Of a stretch of DNA of 64,000 bases, positions 26,545-35,370 are shown piece by piece. Source of the DNA: Mycobacteroides sp. CBMA 271 (GTDB lineage Bacteria > Actinomycetota > Actinomycetes > Mycobacteriales > Mycobacteriaceae). Position 1 is the first letter of the stretch. Each line of letters begins with the position of its first letter. Where the stretch lies: assembly GCF_009729205.1 (NCBI RefSeq), contig NZ_VTHB01000004.1, positions 124,001 to 188,000 of the forward strand, in the 5' to 3' direction. The notes below the pieces were generated by a model. The model saw only the letters and a program-made list of their open reading frames with translations. It ran no database searches and was not told the DNA's origin. The position numbers were made by a program, and so were the translations under genes.

Positions 26545-28377
26545 TCAGCGCCGCCCGGTAGGGAAGAGCTTCATCAGGTCGGTCATACCGCCCTTGGCTG
26601 CGAAGTAGCGCCCGATGCCGGGGGCGATGCGGTTGTTGAGGTATTGCAGGCGGGCCTCCGGTGTCACCGGGACCACCTGCTTGTTCTTCAGGACCGCGTC
26701 GACGATCTGCTCGGCCACCTTTTCGGGGCCGTAGCGGCGCATCGCGTAGGCCTTGTCCCCGGCCTGCTGCATGCGCTGTTCTTCTTCGGCGCTGACGCCG
26801 GAGATCTTGCTGGTGGCAATGATATTGGTGTGCACGATGCCGGGGCAGATGGTGCTCACCCCGATGCCGTGTTTGTCCAGATCGGCGCGCAGGCAGTCCG
26901 AGAACATGAAGACGGCCGACTTGCTAGTCGAGTAGGCCGTGAACTTCTGTTGCGGTGAGTACGCGGCCATGCTCGACAGGTTGACGATGTGCCCGCCGAG
27001 GCGGCGTTCGGCCATTTTCGCGCCAAAGGCGCGGCTGCAGTTGACCACTCCGTACAGGTTGATGTCGAGGACGCGGCGGAACTCTTCGGACGGCGTCTCC
27101 AGGAATCCGCCCGCGGCGCCGACGCCGGCGTTGTTGATCAGCACATCGGGCACACCGTGTTTCGCGATTACCTTATCGGCGTGGGCGTTGATCGCGGTCT
27201 CGTCGGCGACGTTGAGTTGGTAGGCGTGGGCGGTGCCGCCCTCCTGCTTGATCAGTTGGACGGTCTCCTTGGCGCTGGCCAGGTTGACATCGGAGAGCAC
27301 CAGCTCGGCGCCCCGGCGGGCGAAGGCCTTCGCGGTCTCTCGGCCGATGCCGCTGCCGGCGCCGGTGATGACGACCAGTTGGTCCTCGAATTGCTTGCGG
27401 TTCTTGCCCATTTCGGCGCGACGCAGTGTGCGTGCTGGCGGGTTTCCGGACACCGCGTCGATCAGCTCGATCGCGGCCGCGGCAAGTAACTGCGGGTGCG
27501 AGAAGGGCAGCCAGTGCCCGCCATTGACGACGCGTCGCCAGGTGCGCTCGTTCCACAGCGGTTCGTCGTCGTAGCAGGACTGGCGCACCGCGGGATCGCG
27601 CTTCCCGACGATGACCTGCACCGGGACGCTGGTGCGCCGCTCCTCGGGATGGATGACGGCGGGCAGTGCATTCGCGCGGTAGACGCGCAGCGTCTGGGTG
27701 ATATCGGACATGAACGTCGGTCCCAGGTGTATCTGCTCGGGTGGCGCGCCCTCCGCAGCGGAAAGACCAGCACGCCAACGGCTCTCGGACATCGTCAGCT
27801 TGAGGGCAAGGCTCGGTATCACCGGCGTCATGGAGGCCAGCATGTACAGCAGTGACCCAGCTTGCCCGAGCGCGAGTGCTGCATTGCGCGGTGTCGGCCG
27901 CGAAAGGCGGGCGCGCATCCACTTGCTCATGTGGCTGGCCGAGGGACCCGACACCGAGGTAAAGGAGGCGAAGCGATGTTGCAGATCGGGATTGCAGACG
28001 GCCTCCCACGCGGCGACGCTGCCCCAGTCGTGGCCCAGCAGGTGCACCGGTTTGTCGGGGCTCACCCTATTGGCTACGGCCACATAGTCACTTGCCATCT
28101 CGGTGAGCCGGAAGTCACGGAAACTCTTGGGATTGGTCGTCTTTCCCGCGCCGCGATTGTCGATGGCCACCAGCCGGAACCGCTCCCGCAGCAGCGGTGT
28201 CACGCCGTCCCAGAGGTGATGCGAATCGGGCCAGCCATGCACTAGCAGGATCGTCTCGCCGTCCGGGTTCCCCTGCACGTAGTAGGCCACCTCGATGTCC
28301 CCGTTGCGCACCGAATGCTCGGTGATCACGTTGGACTCGGTGACGGCGGATGCGTCGACGTCGATCGTGCTGGTCAT
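26545..28377 (-). CDS. ephD: EphD-like fusion of alpha/beta hydrolase and short-chain dehydrogenase
   Basis: 610 residues in two enzymes. Residues about 20-310: alpha/beta hydrolase of the epoxide hydrolase type (oxyanion loop LLVHGWPDSHHLW, nucleophile elbow LLGHDWGS with Asp, C-terminal His in NGGHWLPFSHP). Residues about 330-610: SDR with TGAGSGIG cofactor loop, NNAGVG, catalytic Ser (NLSSMAAY) and YSTSK (Tyr-Lys). M. tuberculosis EphD has this same fusion and is linked to oxidised mycolic acid metabolism. The ATG at 28377 has GGGAG 5 bases upstream; the in-frame ATG at 28389 overlaps that site and is rejected. Convergent with tldE, divergent from the response regulator. Confidence 0.9.
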   Translation of the reverse strand: MTSTIDVDASAVTESNVITEHSVRNGDIEVAYYVQGNPDGETILLVHGWPDSHHLWDGVTPLLRERFRLVAIDNRGAGKTTNPKSFRDFRLTEMASDYVAVANRVSPDKPVHLLGHDWGSVAAWEAVCNPDLQHRFASFTSVSGPSASHMSKWMRARLSRPTPRNAALALGQAGSLLYMLASMTPVIPSLALKLTMSESRWRAGLSAAEGAPPEQIHLGPTFMSDITQTLRVYRANALPAVIHPEERRTSVPVQVIVGKRDPAVRQSCYDDEPLWNERTWRRVVNGGHWLPFSHPQLLAAAAIELIDAVSGNPPARTLRRAEMGKNRKQFEDQLVVITGAGSGIGRETAKAFARRGAELVLSDVNLASAKETVQLIKQEGGTAHAYQLNVADETAINAHADKVIAKHGVPDVLINNAGVGAAGGFLETPSEEFRRVLDINLYGVVNCSRAFGAKMAERRLGGHIVNLSSMAAYSPQQKFTAYSTSKSAVFMFSDCLRADLDKHGIGVSTICPGIVHTNIIATSKISGVSAEEEQRMQQAGDKAYAMRRYGPEKVAEQIVDAVLKNKQVVPVTPEARLQYLNNRIAPGIGRYFAAKGGMTDLMKLFPTGRR

Positions 28378-28417
28378 GCAGGCTCCCATTTCAACTACCG
28401 GTACTAGAAGTATTAAT

Positions 28418-28428
28418 TACTGACAGTA
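28418..28428. promoter_or_regulatory. Palindrome in the ephD / response regulator intergenic region
   Basis: TACTGACAGTA is an 11-base palindrome (TACTG-A-CAGTA). Next to it AGTATTAATTACT (28409-28421) is a second imperfect one. They lie about 40-50 bases upstream of the ephD ATG, where a repressor would act. Which regulator binds is unknown. Confidence 0.4.
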
Positions 28429-28506
28429 TCGCTAATGCCCCATGAAAGGGAAGAGGCCTCCACAGAACCTTCACAAAACGTCACAGCGATCACCACAGCC
28501 ATCAAA

Positions 28507-28512
28507 TACCCT
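28507..28512 (+). promoter_or_regulatory. -10 element for leaderless response regulator gene
   Basis: TACCCT, 6 bases, then GTG at 28519. No ribosome site precedes the GTG. Confidence 0.5.
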
Positions 28513-28518
28513 GGTCAT

Positions 28519-29202
28519 GTGCCCAGCCAGCGACGAATCTTGGTAGTCGACGACGAGCCCACTATTAGTGCATCCATTTCCGCGCGGCTTCGCGCCGAGG
28601 GATACGCCGTCGACACCGAGGACAACGGCCTCGATGCGGTGCGGCATTGCCGCGAAAATGCGCCCGACCTGGTGGTCTTGGATATCATGCTGCCCGGGCT
28701 GGACGGTCTGGAGGTATGCCGTCAGATCCAGGCGCACACGCCGCTGCCGGTGCTGATGCTGACCGCCCGCGGCACCGAGACCGACATGTTGGTCGGGCTG
28801 GGGGTGGGCGCCGACGACTATCTGGCCAAGCCATTCAGCATGCGGGTGTTGGTGGCCCGGGTCGCCGCGCTGTTGCGCCGCACGGACCGCGTCGCTGCGC
28901 CGATGACGGATGTGCGCGTCGGGCAGGTGCGGATCGACGTCGCCGAGCGCCGCGTCTATCACCAGGACGACGAGGTGCACCTGACCCGCACCGAGTTCGA
29001 CCTGCTGACCTATCTGGCCGATAACCCGCGGGTGGCGATCAGCCGCGAGCGGCTGCTTGATCAGGTGTGGGGCTGGAGTGAGGGGCTGCCCTCGGGACGG
29101 CGCACCGTGGACAGCCACATCAAGGCGTTGCGTCGCAAGCTCGGTCAGGAGTTAATCCGCACCGTACACGGCATCGGATATGCGTTGGAGGCGCCGCGAT
29201 GA
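28519..29202 (+). CDS. OmpR-family response regulator
   Basis: 227 residues. Receiver domain (about 4-118) with acidic pair DDE, phosphoacceptor Asp in VVLDIMLPG, conserved Thr in LMLTA and Lys in DDYLAKPFS. Winged-helix DNA-binding domain (about 130-225) ending RTVDSHIKALRRKLG...IRTVHGIGYAL. I chose the GTG at 28519, which puts the first strand (RRILVVDDE) at the usual place and has a leaderless -10 in front; the open frame back to 28435 reads as low-quality sequence. The sensor kinase start overlaps the stop by 4 bases. Target genes unknown. Confidence 0.9.
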   Translation: MPSQRRILVVDDEPTISASISARLRAEGYAVDTEDNGLDAVRHCRENAPDLVVLDIMLPGLDGLEVCRQIQAHTPLPVLMLTARGTETDMLVGLGVGADDYLAKPFSMRVLVARVAALLRRTDRVAAPMTDVRVGQVRIDVAERRVYHQDDEVHLTRTEFDLLTYLADNPRVAISRERLLDQVWGWSEGLPSGRRTVDSHIKALRRKLGQELIRTVHGIGYALEAPR

Positions 29203-30221
29203 GTCAGTTGCTGGAATTTCTGCCGCGCCCGCTGGATCCGTTGCGTTCCTTCAAGTTCAAGACCGCGGTGCTGGTGGGGGTGGCGCTGGCGATTGCCACC
29301 TGCCTGCTCTGGATCACGGCCGAGTGGAAGCTGCGGTATGCGCTGACGCTGGCGCTGCTGGTGTCGTTCGGGGTGACGTGGTTTCTGGCGCACGGGATGA
29401 CCTCGCCGCTGCGGGACATGACGGCGGCGGCGCGATCGATGGCGCAGGGCGACTATTCACGTCGGGTGCGGTCCACCTCCCGTGATGAAGTGGGCGAGCT
29501 GGCAACGGCTTTCAATCACATGGCGGCCGAGTTGCAGTCGGCCGAGCGGTATCGGCGTGAGTTGGTGGGCAACGTCTCGCACGAGCTGCGCACACCCATC
29601 ACGGCGCTGCAGGCGGTGCTGGAGAACATCGTCGACGGGGTCGCTTCGCCGGACCCCGAGACGCTGAAAACCGCGCTGGCGCAGACCGAGCGGCTAGGCC
29701 GACTGGTGGATGACCTGCTGGACCTGTCCCGACTGGAGAACGGATCGGTTCGGGTGCAACGCGAACCGTTCATGGTGCGTGACTTCGTGGACGGTGCGGT
29801 CGCCGAGGCCAAGGCCACCGGACGGTCGGTGCGCTACCACGTGACGGTCGAGCCGTTCGATCTGACGGCGATCGCCGATACCGCCCGGCTGCACCAGGTG
29901 CTGGCCAATCTGCTGGACAACGCGTCGCGGCACAGCCCGCCCGGGGGACAGGTGTCGGTGTTCGCGCGGGCCAGCGAGGACGCACTGCTGCTGGAGGTCG
30001 CCGACGAGGGGCCCGGGGTCGCCCCGCACGAAAGATCGCGTGTGTTTGAGCGATTCACCCACGGCGGGTCGCGCGACGGCGGCACCGGGTTGGGTTTGGC
30101 GATCGCGCAGTGGGCCGTCGACCTGCATGGCGGTCGCATCGAAATCTTGGACGCACCCGGGTGCCGGGTTCGCGTCACGTTGCCGCAGTTTGATTCAGAT
30201 GCACAGGAGGGGAATTCATGA
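29199..30221 (+). CDS. Sensor histidine kinase (HAMP-HisKA-HATPase)
   Basis: 340 residues. Two N-terminal membrane helices (about 22-42 and 46-66) separated by only a few residues, so there is almost no extracellular sensor domain: the signal is likely sensed in or near the membrane. Then HAMP (about 66-118), HisKA with the phosphorylated His in NVSHELRTPI (about residue 129), and the ATPase with N box LLDNASRHS, G1 DEGPGVAP and G2 GGTGLGLAIAQ. Cognate to the upstream response regulator by overlap and order. The downstream membrane protein starts within its stop codon and may be part of the sensing unit. Confidence 0.92.
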   Translation: MSQLLEFLPRPLDPLRSFKFKTAVLVGVALAIATCLLWITAEWKLRYALTLALLVSFGVTWFLAHGMTSPLRDMTAAARSMAQGDYSRRVRSTSRDEVGELATAFNHMAAELQSAERYRRELVGNVSHELRTPITALQAVLENIVDGVASPDPETLKTALAQTERLGRLVDDLLDLSRLENGSVRVQREPFMVRDFVDGAVAEAKATGRSVRYHVTVEPFDLTAIADTARLHQVLANLLDNASRHSPPGGQVSVFARASEDALLLEVADEGPGVAPHERSRVFERFTHGGSRDGGTGLGLAIAQWAVDLHGGRIEILDAPGCRVRVTLPQFDSDAQEGNS

Positions 30222-31768
30222 CAATCACGCCGCAGTATCCGTACCCGTATCCGATTCCGGGACAGCCGCTTCCGCCGGGACCTCCGGTGCCGCGCCCGCC
30301 GGTTCCGATCTTTGGTCCGCCGACTCGGTTCCTGACGGCCTGGCCGCGCGATATCCGTTCGAAGATGACCGGCGGCGCGCTGCTCGGCGGTGTGGGAGCG
30401 GGGCTAGTGGGCGCGCTGTGCTGGCGGTCTTCCCTTCCGGGTCTGGGCTGGACGGTGACGGCGTTTGTGATCGCGCTCGTGGCGTTCGCGACGCAACCGA
30501 TCAAATGGACACCGACGCGCATCGGCGCGCTGGTGGTGGCGCTGTGTCTGGCGGTGGTACCGACCGTGCGTGATGCGGATTGGCTTGTCTCGCTGTGTGT
30601 CTTGACGTCGCTGGCGTTGTTCTTCTATACGTTGGCTCCGGCCCGCACCTGGACAGGATTGGCGTACGGGCAGTTCGTCATGCTGATGGTGCCGTCGCGG
30701 GTGGCTGGTTGGGCGCGGCGTGGGACGCGCACGATGTCGCGGGGCCGCAAGGTCAACCCGGACCGGGCGGCGGTGGTCGTGCTGATCACGGTGGGCCTGG
30801 TGGTGGCGTTCGGTGCGCTGTTGGCCGACGCCGATGCGCGGTTCAGTGCGCTGGTCAACGGGATCATGCCGTTCGTCTCGTTCGCTGATGTCCTCGGGCG
30901 GATTGTCGTCGGGGCGCTGGTGGGCGCGTTCGCGCTGGGCGCCATTTACGTGCTGTCCAAGCCGCCGACGTTCGACCGGATGGCGCCGACCGAGCCCAAG
31001 AAGCTGCCGCGCTGGGAGTGGAGCCTGCCGCTGGCCGCGCTCAACCTGCTGTTCATTGCCTTTGTGGGCGTGCAGATTTCGGTGTTATTCGGGGGAGATG
31101 AGCATGTGCAGGTCACTGAGGGGTTGACCTACGCGGAGTATGCGCGGCAGGGCTTTTGGCAGCTGCTGTTCGTCACCATCTTGGTGATGGGGGTGATCGC
31201 GGTGGCGATCCGGGTGGCGGGGCGTGAGGATGCCCGCGACCGGTTGTATCTGCGGGTGCTGATCGGCGGGCTGTGCCTGACCACGCTGGTGATCGTGGCC
31301 TCGGCCATCCATCGGATGTCGTTGTACGAGGGGGCCTACGGGTACAGCGTGGAGCGGTTGTTGGTGCGCTGGATCGAGCTCGGCATGGGTTTGGTGCTGG
31401 TGATGATTCTGGTGGCGGGGATCCGGATGAGCGCCCGGTGGTTGCCCACTGTGGTAGTGGCCGTCGGTGCCTTCGGCATGCTGGGGTTGGCGATCTTCAA
31501 CCCCGAAGGCTATGTGGCGCAGCGCAATGTGCAGTACTTCCAGCAGACAGGGAAGTTCGACGAGCGGTACATGGGCAGCCTGTCTACCGACGCCTTCTCG
31601 GCGGTGCAGTCGCTACCCGAGGAGCAACGGCGATGCGTGAAACGTTCGATCGCCGATCGGCTGAGGCCGAGCGCGCCGTGGTACGAGTACAACGTGAGCC
31701 GTGCCAACGTGCGGGCGTCAGACGCGAACATCGGGCCGGCTGCGTGCCCTATGGCTCCCAGTCGCTAG
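30218..31768 (+). CDS. DUF4153/DUF4173-type polytopic membrane protein
   Basis: 516 residues. A proline-rich N-terminal tail (about 6-36, repeated PYP/PPGPP) precedes roughly ten to twelve membrane helices and a C-terminal soluble tail with VQSLPEEQRRCVKRSIADRL. The helices and the segment SFADVLGRIVVGALVGAF resemble the DUF4153/DUF4173 group of unknown function. Its ATG overlaps the kinase stop (ATGA), so it forms a three-gene unit with the two-component system. Since the kinase has no external domain, this protein could supply the sensing part (inference). Confidence 0.8.
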   Translation: MTITPQYPYPYPIPGQPLPPGPPVPRPPVPIFGPPTRFLTAWPRDIRSKMTGGALLGGVGAGLVGALCWRSSLPGLGWTVTAFVIALVAFATQPIKWTPTRIGALVVALCLAVVPTVRDADWLVSLCVLTSLALFFYTLAPARTWTGLAYGQFVMLMVPSRVAGWARRGTRTMSRGRKVNPDRAAVVVLITVGLVVAFGALLADADARFSALVNGIMPFVSFADVLGRIVVGALVGAFALGAIYVLSKPPTFDRMAPTEPKKLPRWEWSLPLAALNLLFIAFVGVQISVLFGGDEHVQVTEGLTYAEYARQGFWQLLFVTILVMGVIAVAIRVAGREDARDRLYLRVLIGGLCLTTLVIVASAIHRMSLYEGAYGYSVERLLVRWIELGMGLVLVMILVAGIRMSARWLPTVVVAVGAFGMLGLAIFNPEGYVAQRNVQYFQQTGKFDERYMGSLSTDAFSAVQSLPEEQRRCVKRSIADRLRPSAPWYEYNVSRANVRASDANIGPAACPMAPSR

Positions 31769-31777
31769 CCGCTTCCG

Positions 31778-31841
31778 TACGCATGCCCAACTTCGGTTCG
31801 GCGCCGAAGCTTCATGCGCGTTTGGCAGCTCGGCATGCGTA
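31778..31841. terminator. Branched hairpin between convergent genes
   Basis: TACGCATGCC (31778-31787) pairs perfectly with GGCATGCGTA (31832-31841), enclosing a second stem CTTCGG/CCGAAG (31791-31809). It fills the gap between the DUF4153-type and DUF445 stops and can serve both as terminator. Confidence 0.6.
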
Positions 31842-31846
31842 GTGGC

Positions 31847-33082
31847 CTATTCGAGGAGCAGGAGCACCTGTAGCTCGCCGATGAGGTAGCCGAGCACGGC
31901 GCCGACGGTGACGAGTTTCCACTCGTCCTGTTTGAAGGCAGGGCGTAGCAGACCTTCGAACTCGTCGTCGGTCATCAGCTTCATCTTGCTTTCCAGCAGC
32001 GCGGGCAGCTGCATGGCGTCCGCGGCGGCCGAGCCGAGTTCGTCGGTGCGGGTGCGCATCAGATGCAGGACCGCATCGGCGATCTCATGCTTGACGGCCG
32101 CGTACTTCTCCGAGCCGATGGCGAATGCCACGAAAGGCTTGGCGATTCCCGTAGCGGTGTCGACCGCGGTCTGGATCTGCTGGGTGAGCAGGGAGATGAA
32201 TCGGTCGGAGCGCGGGCCCGTCAGCATGTCTTCGATGAGATTGGCCGGGGTGAGAATTTCGTTGGAAATGAGCTGGGTGTAGTCGTGGGTTACCTCGTCA
32301 CGCCGCTTGTGAAACAGGCCCTGCCACTTGAGGAATCCGAAGTACTTGTGCGGACGTTTAGGCCGGAAGATCATTTGCAGCGCGAGCCAGTCGGTGAACA
32401 ACCCGGTGAAGGCGCCGAACAGCGGCATGATCCAGGGGGAGTGGGTCAGCGCCCAGGTGGCGGCCTGGATGATGCCGAGGAAGAAGCCGAACGGGATGCC
32501 AATGCGGACGATGAACTGCATTTCCTTCTGCCCGACGGTGCGGATCATCTTGACCGTCATCGACTTATCGCGGACAAGGGCGTTGACGGCGACGGTGCGC
32601 AGATTCACGACGGCATCGAGGTTGTCCTTCAGTTCCCCCTTGAACTGTGCGAGTAGGGCGGGCACCGATTCCTTGACGCGCTTGAGCACGATGCTCTGCG
32701 CGGCCTCGGGCAGCGAGACCCACAGGTTGGGGGCCAGCGATTTCATGAGGTCGCGGGTGATCTGCTCGATCATCTCGTTGAGCGGGGTGCCCATCTTGTC
32801 GACGAGGTCATCGACGTTGATCTGCTCGATGAGCTCCTTGGGATCGATTAGGCGATCCATGAGCAGGCCCACCGCGGCCTGCGCCATGCGGGCCGCATTG
32901 CGGGGGATGATGCCCTGCCATCCCAAATACGGTGGGATGCCGACGAATTCCAGGGGGCGGAACATCATCTCGACGGCGACAAGCTTGGTGACGTAGCCGA
33001 TGGCCGCCGCTATGAACGGCATGGACAGGTAGATCACCCAGTGGGTGGCGAGGTCCTCAGCGAGGTCATGCAGGAACTGCAT
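31847..33082 (-). CDS. DUF445 family membrane protein
   Basis: 411 residues. An N-terminal membrane helix with the DUF445 opening (IYLSMPFIAAAIGYVTKLVAVEMMF and RPLEF), a long helical soluble region, a second copy of the motif (LFGAFTGLFTDWLALQMIFRPKRPHKYFG, about 235-265) and a C-terminal membrane helix (VTVGAVLGYLIGELQVLLLLE). DUF445 (YheB/YjiN-like) proteins are envelope proteins without a known reaction. ATG at 33082 with GAGG 8 bases upstream. tRNA-Met follows about 160 bases away on the other strand. Confidence 0.85.
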   Translation of the reverse strand: MQFLHDLAEDLATHWVIYLSMPFIAAAIGYVTKLVAVEMMFRPLEFVGIPPYLGWQGIIPRNAARMAQAAVGLLMDRLIDPKELIEQINVDDLVDKMGTPLNEMIEQITRDLMKSLAPNLWVSLPEAAQSIVLKRVKESVPALLAQFKGELKDNLDAVVNLRTVAVNALVRDKSMTVKMIRTVGQKEMQFIVRIGIPFGFFLGIIQAATWALTHSPWIMPLFGAFTGLFTDWLALQMIFRPKRPHKYFGFLKWQGLFHKRRDEVTHDYTQLISNEILTPANLIEDMLTGPRSDRFISLLTQQIQTAVDTATGIAKPFVAFAIGSEKYAAVKHEIADAVLHLMRTRTDELGSAAADAMQLPALLESKMKLMTDDEFEGLLRPAFKQDEWKLVTVGAVLGYLIGELQVLLLLE

Positions 33083-33239
33083 GAGGTCAGCCTCGGTGAT
33101 TCATGGAGCTCGGCACCGGGTGATCCTAAGGCGATGGTCGTGTTGCTCGTGGGGTTATCGCTGGTCAGTGTGCCGAGTGGTGAGTTCAAGGCTGACTCCC
33201 GGGGCGGGGAGGCGGATCGGCTAGAGTTCTGTGCTGCTA

Positions 33240-33313
33240 GGGGCGGTAGCTCAGTTGGTTAGAGCCGTGGACTCATAATCCATTGGTCGCGGGTTCGAGC
33301 CCCGCCCGCCCTA
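33240..33313 (+). tRNA. tRNA-Met (CAT)
   Basis: 74-base cloverleaf: acceptor GGGGCGG/CCGCCCT (closing G-U), D-arm GCTC...GAGC, anticodon stem GTGGA/TCCAT with loop CTCATAA (anticodon CAT), T-arm GCGGG-TTCGAGC-CCCGC, discriminator A. CCA is not encoded. The G-rich stem does not look like initiator tRNA, so elongator Met is preferred; a lysidine-modified Ile tRNA cannot be excluded. A TAGAGT -10 lies at 33222-33227. The IS481 remnant and ABC-3C genes follow, so this tRNA may mark an insertion hot spot. Confidence 0.93.
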
Positions 33314-33374
33314 CTTCAGAGGTGTATGACCTCGATTGATGCTTGTCGGTTCGGTGCCGGTTGACGCCTGGCAG

Positions 33375-33410
33375 TGTTTCGGCTGATGGTTTACATCTGT
33401 TTCGGTTGAT
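33375..33410. repeat. IS481-type terminal repeats (TGTTTCGGYTGAT twice)
   Basis: TGTTTCGGCTGAT at 33375-33387 and TGTTTCGGTTGAT at 33398-33410, 23 bases apart, with a weaker relative GTGCCGGTTGAC at 33354. Repeats of this TTCGGYTGA form are found at the ends of mycobacterial IS481-group elements and precede the transposase start. Confidence 0.55.
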
Positions 33411-33426
33411 ACTTGACACTCGCTAG

Positions 33427-33612
33427 ATGAGGGAGTTCAGCGTGGCGGAGTAGAGGTATCAGGCCGTGTTGGCGGTGCCCGGTTGTCGATGGCCAAGGAG
33501 GCTCGCACATTGTGTTGAGACAGGCCGGGCGTGTGTCCAAGTGGCTCGGCAGAGGGGGCGATATCAAACTGCTGTGCAGCAGGTACGAAGGTCGCCCCCC
33601 GGCGCGAGCCCG
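33427..33612 (+). pseudogene. Degraded IS481-family transposase, N-terminal fragment
   Basis: From ATG 33427 the frame reads MREFSVAE, stop, RYQAVLAV: the N-terminus of IS481-family transposases with a TAG (33451-33453) where Gln (CAG) is expected. After AVLAV the frame shifts by one; the helix-turn-helix then continues as RLSMAKEARTLC and, in another frame, VLRQAGRVSKWLGR, resembling the usual SVAEVA...VSRQxxxxWLAR. The rest, including the DDE catalytic domain, is missing. A dead insertion sequence at the border of the ABC-3C island. Confidence 0.7.
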
Positions 33613-33630
33613 AAACCGCTCCTCTGCCCC

Positions 33631-35370
33631 TCATATCCGTACGCCGAGTAGGCCACCTGACTCTTCGGCATCCGTTAGGCGAATAATTACGTTGGCGTCT
33701 ATGTCTAAGCCAACCCGCGTGAACTCCTCGGCGGGTAAGTCGTCTGAGTTGGCGGTGAGTAGATACTGAAACCCGTTTGCGCTGGCGCTGTCCGCGGCAA
33801 GGGCCATTGCAGAGGCCGTCTGCCGTTCGTCGACTCCGTCAAATAGCACACTATCGTGTGCTAAGAACCCACAGCCCTGATGATTGGTCGCCCACGCCTC
33901 GGCGACTGCCAAGTCATACGCAAAGATGCCGACTTTCCCTGTACCAGTCGACCCTTCTCGGGGGACCTTCACTCTGAACCGATAGCCTGCGTCACCAACA
34001 TCGACCAGTAGATACGCCTCCGCGCCATAAAGAGCTTCGAATGCTTCCGAAAATCGGTTAAGGATCGGAGCGTAGCCCGGACTACGCTCTTCAAGATCTT
34101 GCTCGACCCGCTCGCTTAACTCCAATACTTCAGCCTTCAATGCCGCCTTGCCTCGCCGGACCTCTTGAATCGTCTCGATACGTGTACCGATCTCGGTGAC
34201 AGAGGCTGACAATATGCCAAGACGCTTCTGCATTGCAGCGTAGTCTTCCAAAGCTCCGTGTGCCTGAAGCATTTGAAGGTCGCCGCGGCGCTGATTGTCC
34301 AGTTGCTGCAGATTGCGTTCGCGCACATCCTGCACATTGCGTAGTCGTCGGATTTCTGATTCGAGATACTGTTTACGGTTCGATGTTACCGAAGCGTGGA
34401 AATCCCTAGTCTGTTTTAGCGTGCGGCGGAGCCCCTCCGAGAAGACGACGCCTACCTCGTTGAAGAGATCCTCAACTCTAGTTTGGTCTTCGGCCGTAAA
34501 CTCCGCTACGGCTTGCTCTTCGTAGAGTTGAATTTCGCGAGACGTTATTAGTACCTGATTAGATACTTCTCGCATCTTAGCTGCCGCGGTGTTGGCACGC
34601 GCTTCGACCTCCCGGTACTCAGGTAGAACGCGAAACTCGGCGATATCAGACTCAAGCCGATTCAGTTGAGCGGATTCACGCGCACGACGGGCTTGAAGCT
34701 CTGCAAGCTCCTCGCCAAGTTCTTCTACATCAGAGGGTGATAGAGCTTTCAGGCGCTTCTCGCGGTCTTTCAGCCGCTGCCACTCTAACGCATATTTCCA
34801 GTTGAGTCCCAAAAGGAAAGCGTTCTCGGCCTGAGTTTGAACAGGGGGTTGACTACCAAATGTCTTGAAAGGGTTGTTGTACGCCTCACTCCTAAAGCGA
34901 AGAAAGTGCCTTAGTATTCCACGGAATGTTGGTGAATTCGGCGCTCTGTCGACCCTATCTGCTAAGTCAAACCTTTTCGCTCCAAGCCAATTGGACCATT
35001 CGACTGGGCCGATAACAACCCCGACTTCTTCGGCCTTCTCGGAAAGTCCCAGCTTATAAATGCCGTCGCCTTCAATCGTTACTTCTGATGAGTCCACATT
35101 TCGCGAAACGGATAGCCGCGATCCATCGATCTCAATGTCTAGCGTGAAATACCAATCCTTGCCAATTAGTTTATGCAGACTATCGCCCTCTATAACACGG
35201 CCGCCGAGGCAGTAATCAATTATCTGCAGCAGGGTAGTCTTGCCCACGCCGTTTCGTGAGTCTGTCGATAATGATTGATCAGTTCTTTCGGCAAGCACAA
35301 GATTCAAGCCGGATTTGAAGGCCACGGGTTTGAACGAATCTTTGTTGCTCGATATGGCCACTAGTTTCAT
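33631..35370 (-). CDS. ABC-three-component (ABC-3C) system ATPase, DUF2326-type
   Basis: 579 residues, Rad50/SMC-like. The N-terminal part has a Walker A in SRNGVGKTTLLQIIDYCLGG (about 40-60). The centre (about 190-420) is a long coiled coil rich in Glu/Arg/Leu heptads. The C-terminal lobe (DUF2326-like, about 430-579) contains GIFAYDLAVAEAWATNH, GFLAHDSVLFDGVDERQ and LLTANSDDLPAE. In ABC-3C conflict systems this ATPase acts with a middle component and a variable effector against invading DNA. The ATG at 35370 overlaps the middle-component stop (ATGA) and has GGTGG 6 bases upstream; the GTG at 35379 is less likely. The base composition is AT-richer than the flanks. Confidence 0.85.
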   Translation of the reverse strand: MKLVAISSNKDSFKPVAFKSGLNLVLAERTDQSLSTDSRNGVGKTTLLQIIDYCLGGRVIEGDSLHKLIGKDWYFTLDIEIDGSRLSVSRNVDSSEVTIEGDGIYKLGLSEKAEEVGVVIGPVEWSNWLGAKRFDLADRVDRAPNSPTFRGILRHFLRFRSEAYNNPFKTFGSQPPVQTQAENAFLLGLNWKYALEWQRLKDREKRLKALSPSDVEELGEELAELQARRARESAQLNRLESDIAEFRVLPEYREVEARANTAAAKMREVSNQVLITSREIQLYEEQAVAEFTAEDQTRVEDLFNEVGVVFSEGLRRTLKQTRDFHASVTSNRKQYLESEIRRLRNVQDVRERNLQQLDNQRRGDLQMLQAHGALEDYAAMQKRLGILSASVTEIGTRIETIQEVRRGKAALKAEVLELSERVEQDLEERSPGYAPILNRFSEAFEALYGAEAYLLVDVGDAGYRFRVKVPREGSTGTGKVGIFAYDLAVAEAWATNHQGCGFLAHDSVLFDGVDERQTASAMALAADSASANGFQYLLTANSDDLPAEEFTRVGLDIDANVIIRLTDAEESGGLLGVRI

